DNA from: JBBIQS01 sp037442205 | Lineage (GTDB): Bacteria > Myxococcota > Myxococcia > Myxococcales > UBA5297 | Direction: 5' to 3' | Assembly (NCBI GenBank): GCA_037442205.1 | Contig: JBBIQS010000029.1 | Location: 1 to 64,000, forward strand | DNA: 64,000 nt | Shown: in pieces, positions 63,830 through 64,000 of the stretch | How the letters are laid out: each line of letters begins with the position of its first letter | Numbering within the stretch: the stretch's first letter is position 1 | The notes under the pieces: model-generated | Databases searched by the model: none | Told to the model about the DNA's origin: nothing | The model's input: only the letters and a program-made list of their open reading frames with translations | Program-made: the position numbers and the translations under genes

Positions 63830-64000
63830 CTACTTCGGCGCGGCGATCTGCTGGGGGCTTGCGCGCCTGGCGATTCTGCGCGCGCGCAGTCCTCGACCCA
63901 GCGCGACCAGGAAGACCGGGGCCAGCGCCAGGTAGAAGCCGGGGCCGGAGACGAAGGCCCAGACCGGCTTCGACGACTCGAGGGCGGTGTAGAGCACGGC
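63830..64000 (-). CDS. C-terminal end of a membrane protein (partial)
   Basis: Only the last 56 codons lie in the window; the start is beyond base 64000. The end holds one hydrophobic segment (FYLALAPVFLVALG) followed by a strongly basic tail (RGLRARRIARRASPQQ), as for a final transmembrane helix with a cytoplasmic end. The family cannot be determined from this piece. It converges with dnaK, with the dnaK terminator in between. Confidence 0.6.
   Translation of the reverse strand, partial: AVLYTALESSKPVWAFVSGPGFYLALAPVFLVALGRGLRARRIARRASPQQIAAPK

Overview
The window is a compact, very G+C-rich bacterial chromosome segment from a Gram-negative organism. Lipid A, Kdo and heptose genes, many lipoprotein signal peptides and an outer-membrane-type protein support a Gram-negative envelope. 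The gene mix points to the Myxococcota or another former 'deltaproteobacterial' lineage: pyruvate:ferredoxin oxidoreductase beside a dihydroorotate-dehydrogenase-like protein, a PilZ protein, an acyl-CoA-binding protein, a leukotriene-A4-hydrolase-like M1 peptidase, a long chemoreceptor and many carboxypeptidase-regulatory-like repeats. That assignment is inference from content and composition. No phage, insertion sequence, CRISPR array or rRNA was seen. The only RNA gene seen is one tRNA-Lys(CUU).

Layout. 1-3.6 kb: an array of 82-bp palindromic repeats, a Cys-rich lipoprotein, mutY and a stand-alone LON-domain protein bracketed by two copies of a small double-hairpin repeat. 3.6-9.6 kb: membrane pyrophosphatase, patatin-like lipase, tRNA-Lys, an E2-type acyltransferase and a PilZ/receiver-like protein. 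9.8-17.5 kb: class-V aminotransferase, rhodanese lipoprotein, DedA protein, and an operon of a DHOD-like protein plus pyruvate:ferredoxin oxidoreductase. 17.8-19.9 kb: two divergent rRNA pseudouridine synthases and a small conserved-looking protein. 20-27.5 kb: HEAT-repeat protein, large alpha/beta-hydrolase lipoprotein, M1 peptidase, acyl-CoA-binding protein, membrane protein and a GT87-type mannosyltransferase-like protein.

27.5-43.7 kb is the accessory, envelope and sensing part. It holds a chemoreceptor paired with an ABC-type periplasmic binding protein, a 1087-residue chain of carboxypeptidase-regulatory-like repeats, a penicillin-binding protein 1A with a large insertion in its glycosyltransferase domain, a Ser/Asn-rich lipoprotein coupled to a DUF4105 protein, and a lipoprotein with W-x2-G-x-W repeats coupled to a second lipoprotein. 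43.9-57.5 kb is dominated by LPS assembly: hldA, hldC, a WaaE-like transferase and two GT4 enzymes in one overlapping operon, then phosphofructokinase, a THEP1 NTPase divergent from a short endonuclease V, a DEAD-box helicase, lpxL, lpxK, a small ORF, a heptosyltransferase and waaA. 57.7-64 kb carries an M23 peptidase, a small lipoprotein, a FabI/FabL-like reductase and the heat-shock cluster hrcA-grpE-dnaK, ending in a strong terminator. A truncated membrane-protein gene runs off the right edge.

Themes: most of the window serves the cell envelope (LPS inner core and lipid A, peptidoglycan synthesis and hydrolysis, lipoproteins), and much of the rest is housekeeping. I found no convincing new defence or mobile system. 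The strongest oddities are the PBP1A insertion, the symmetric 28-residue repeats of the chemoreceptor, the apparently leaderless and dyad-overlapped promoter of the heptose operon, and the W-repeat lipoprotein pair.
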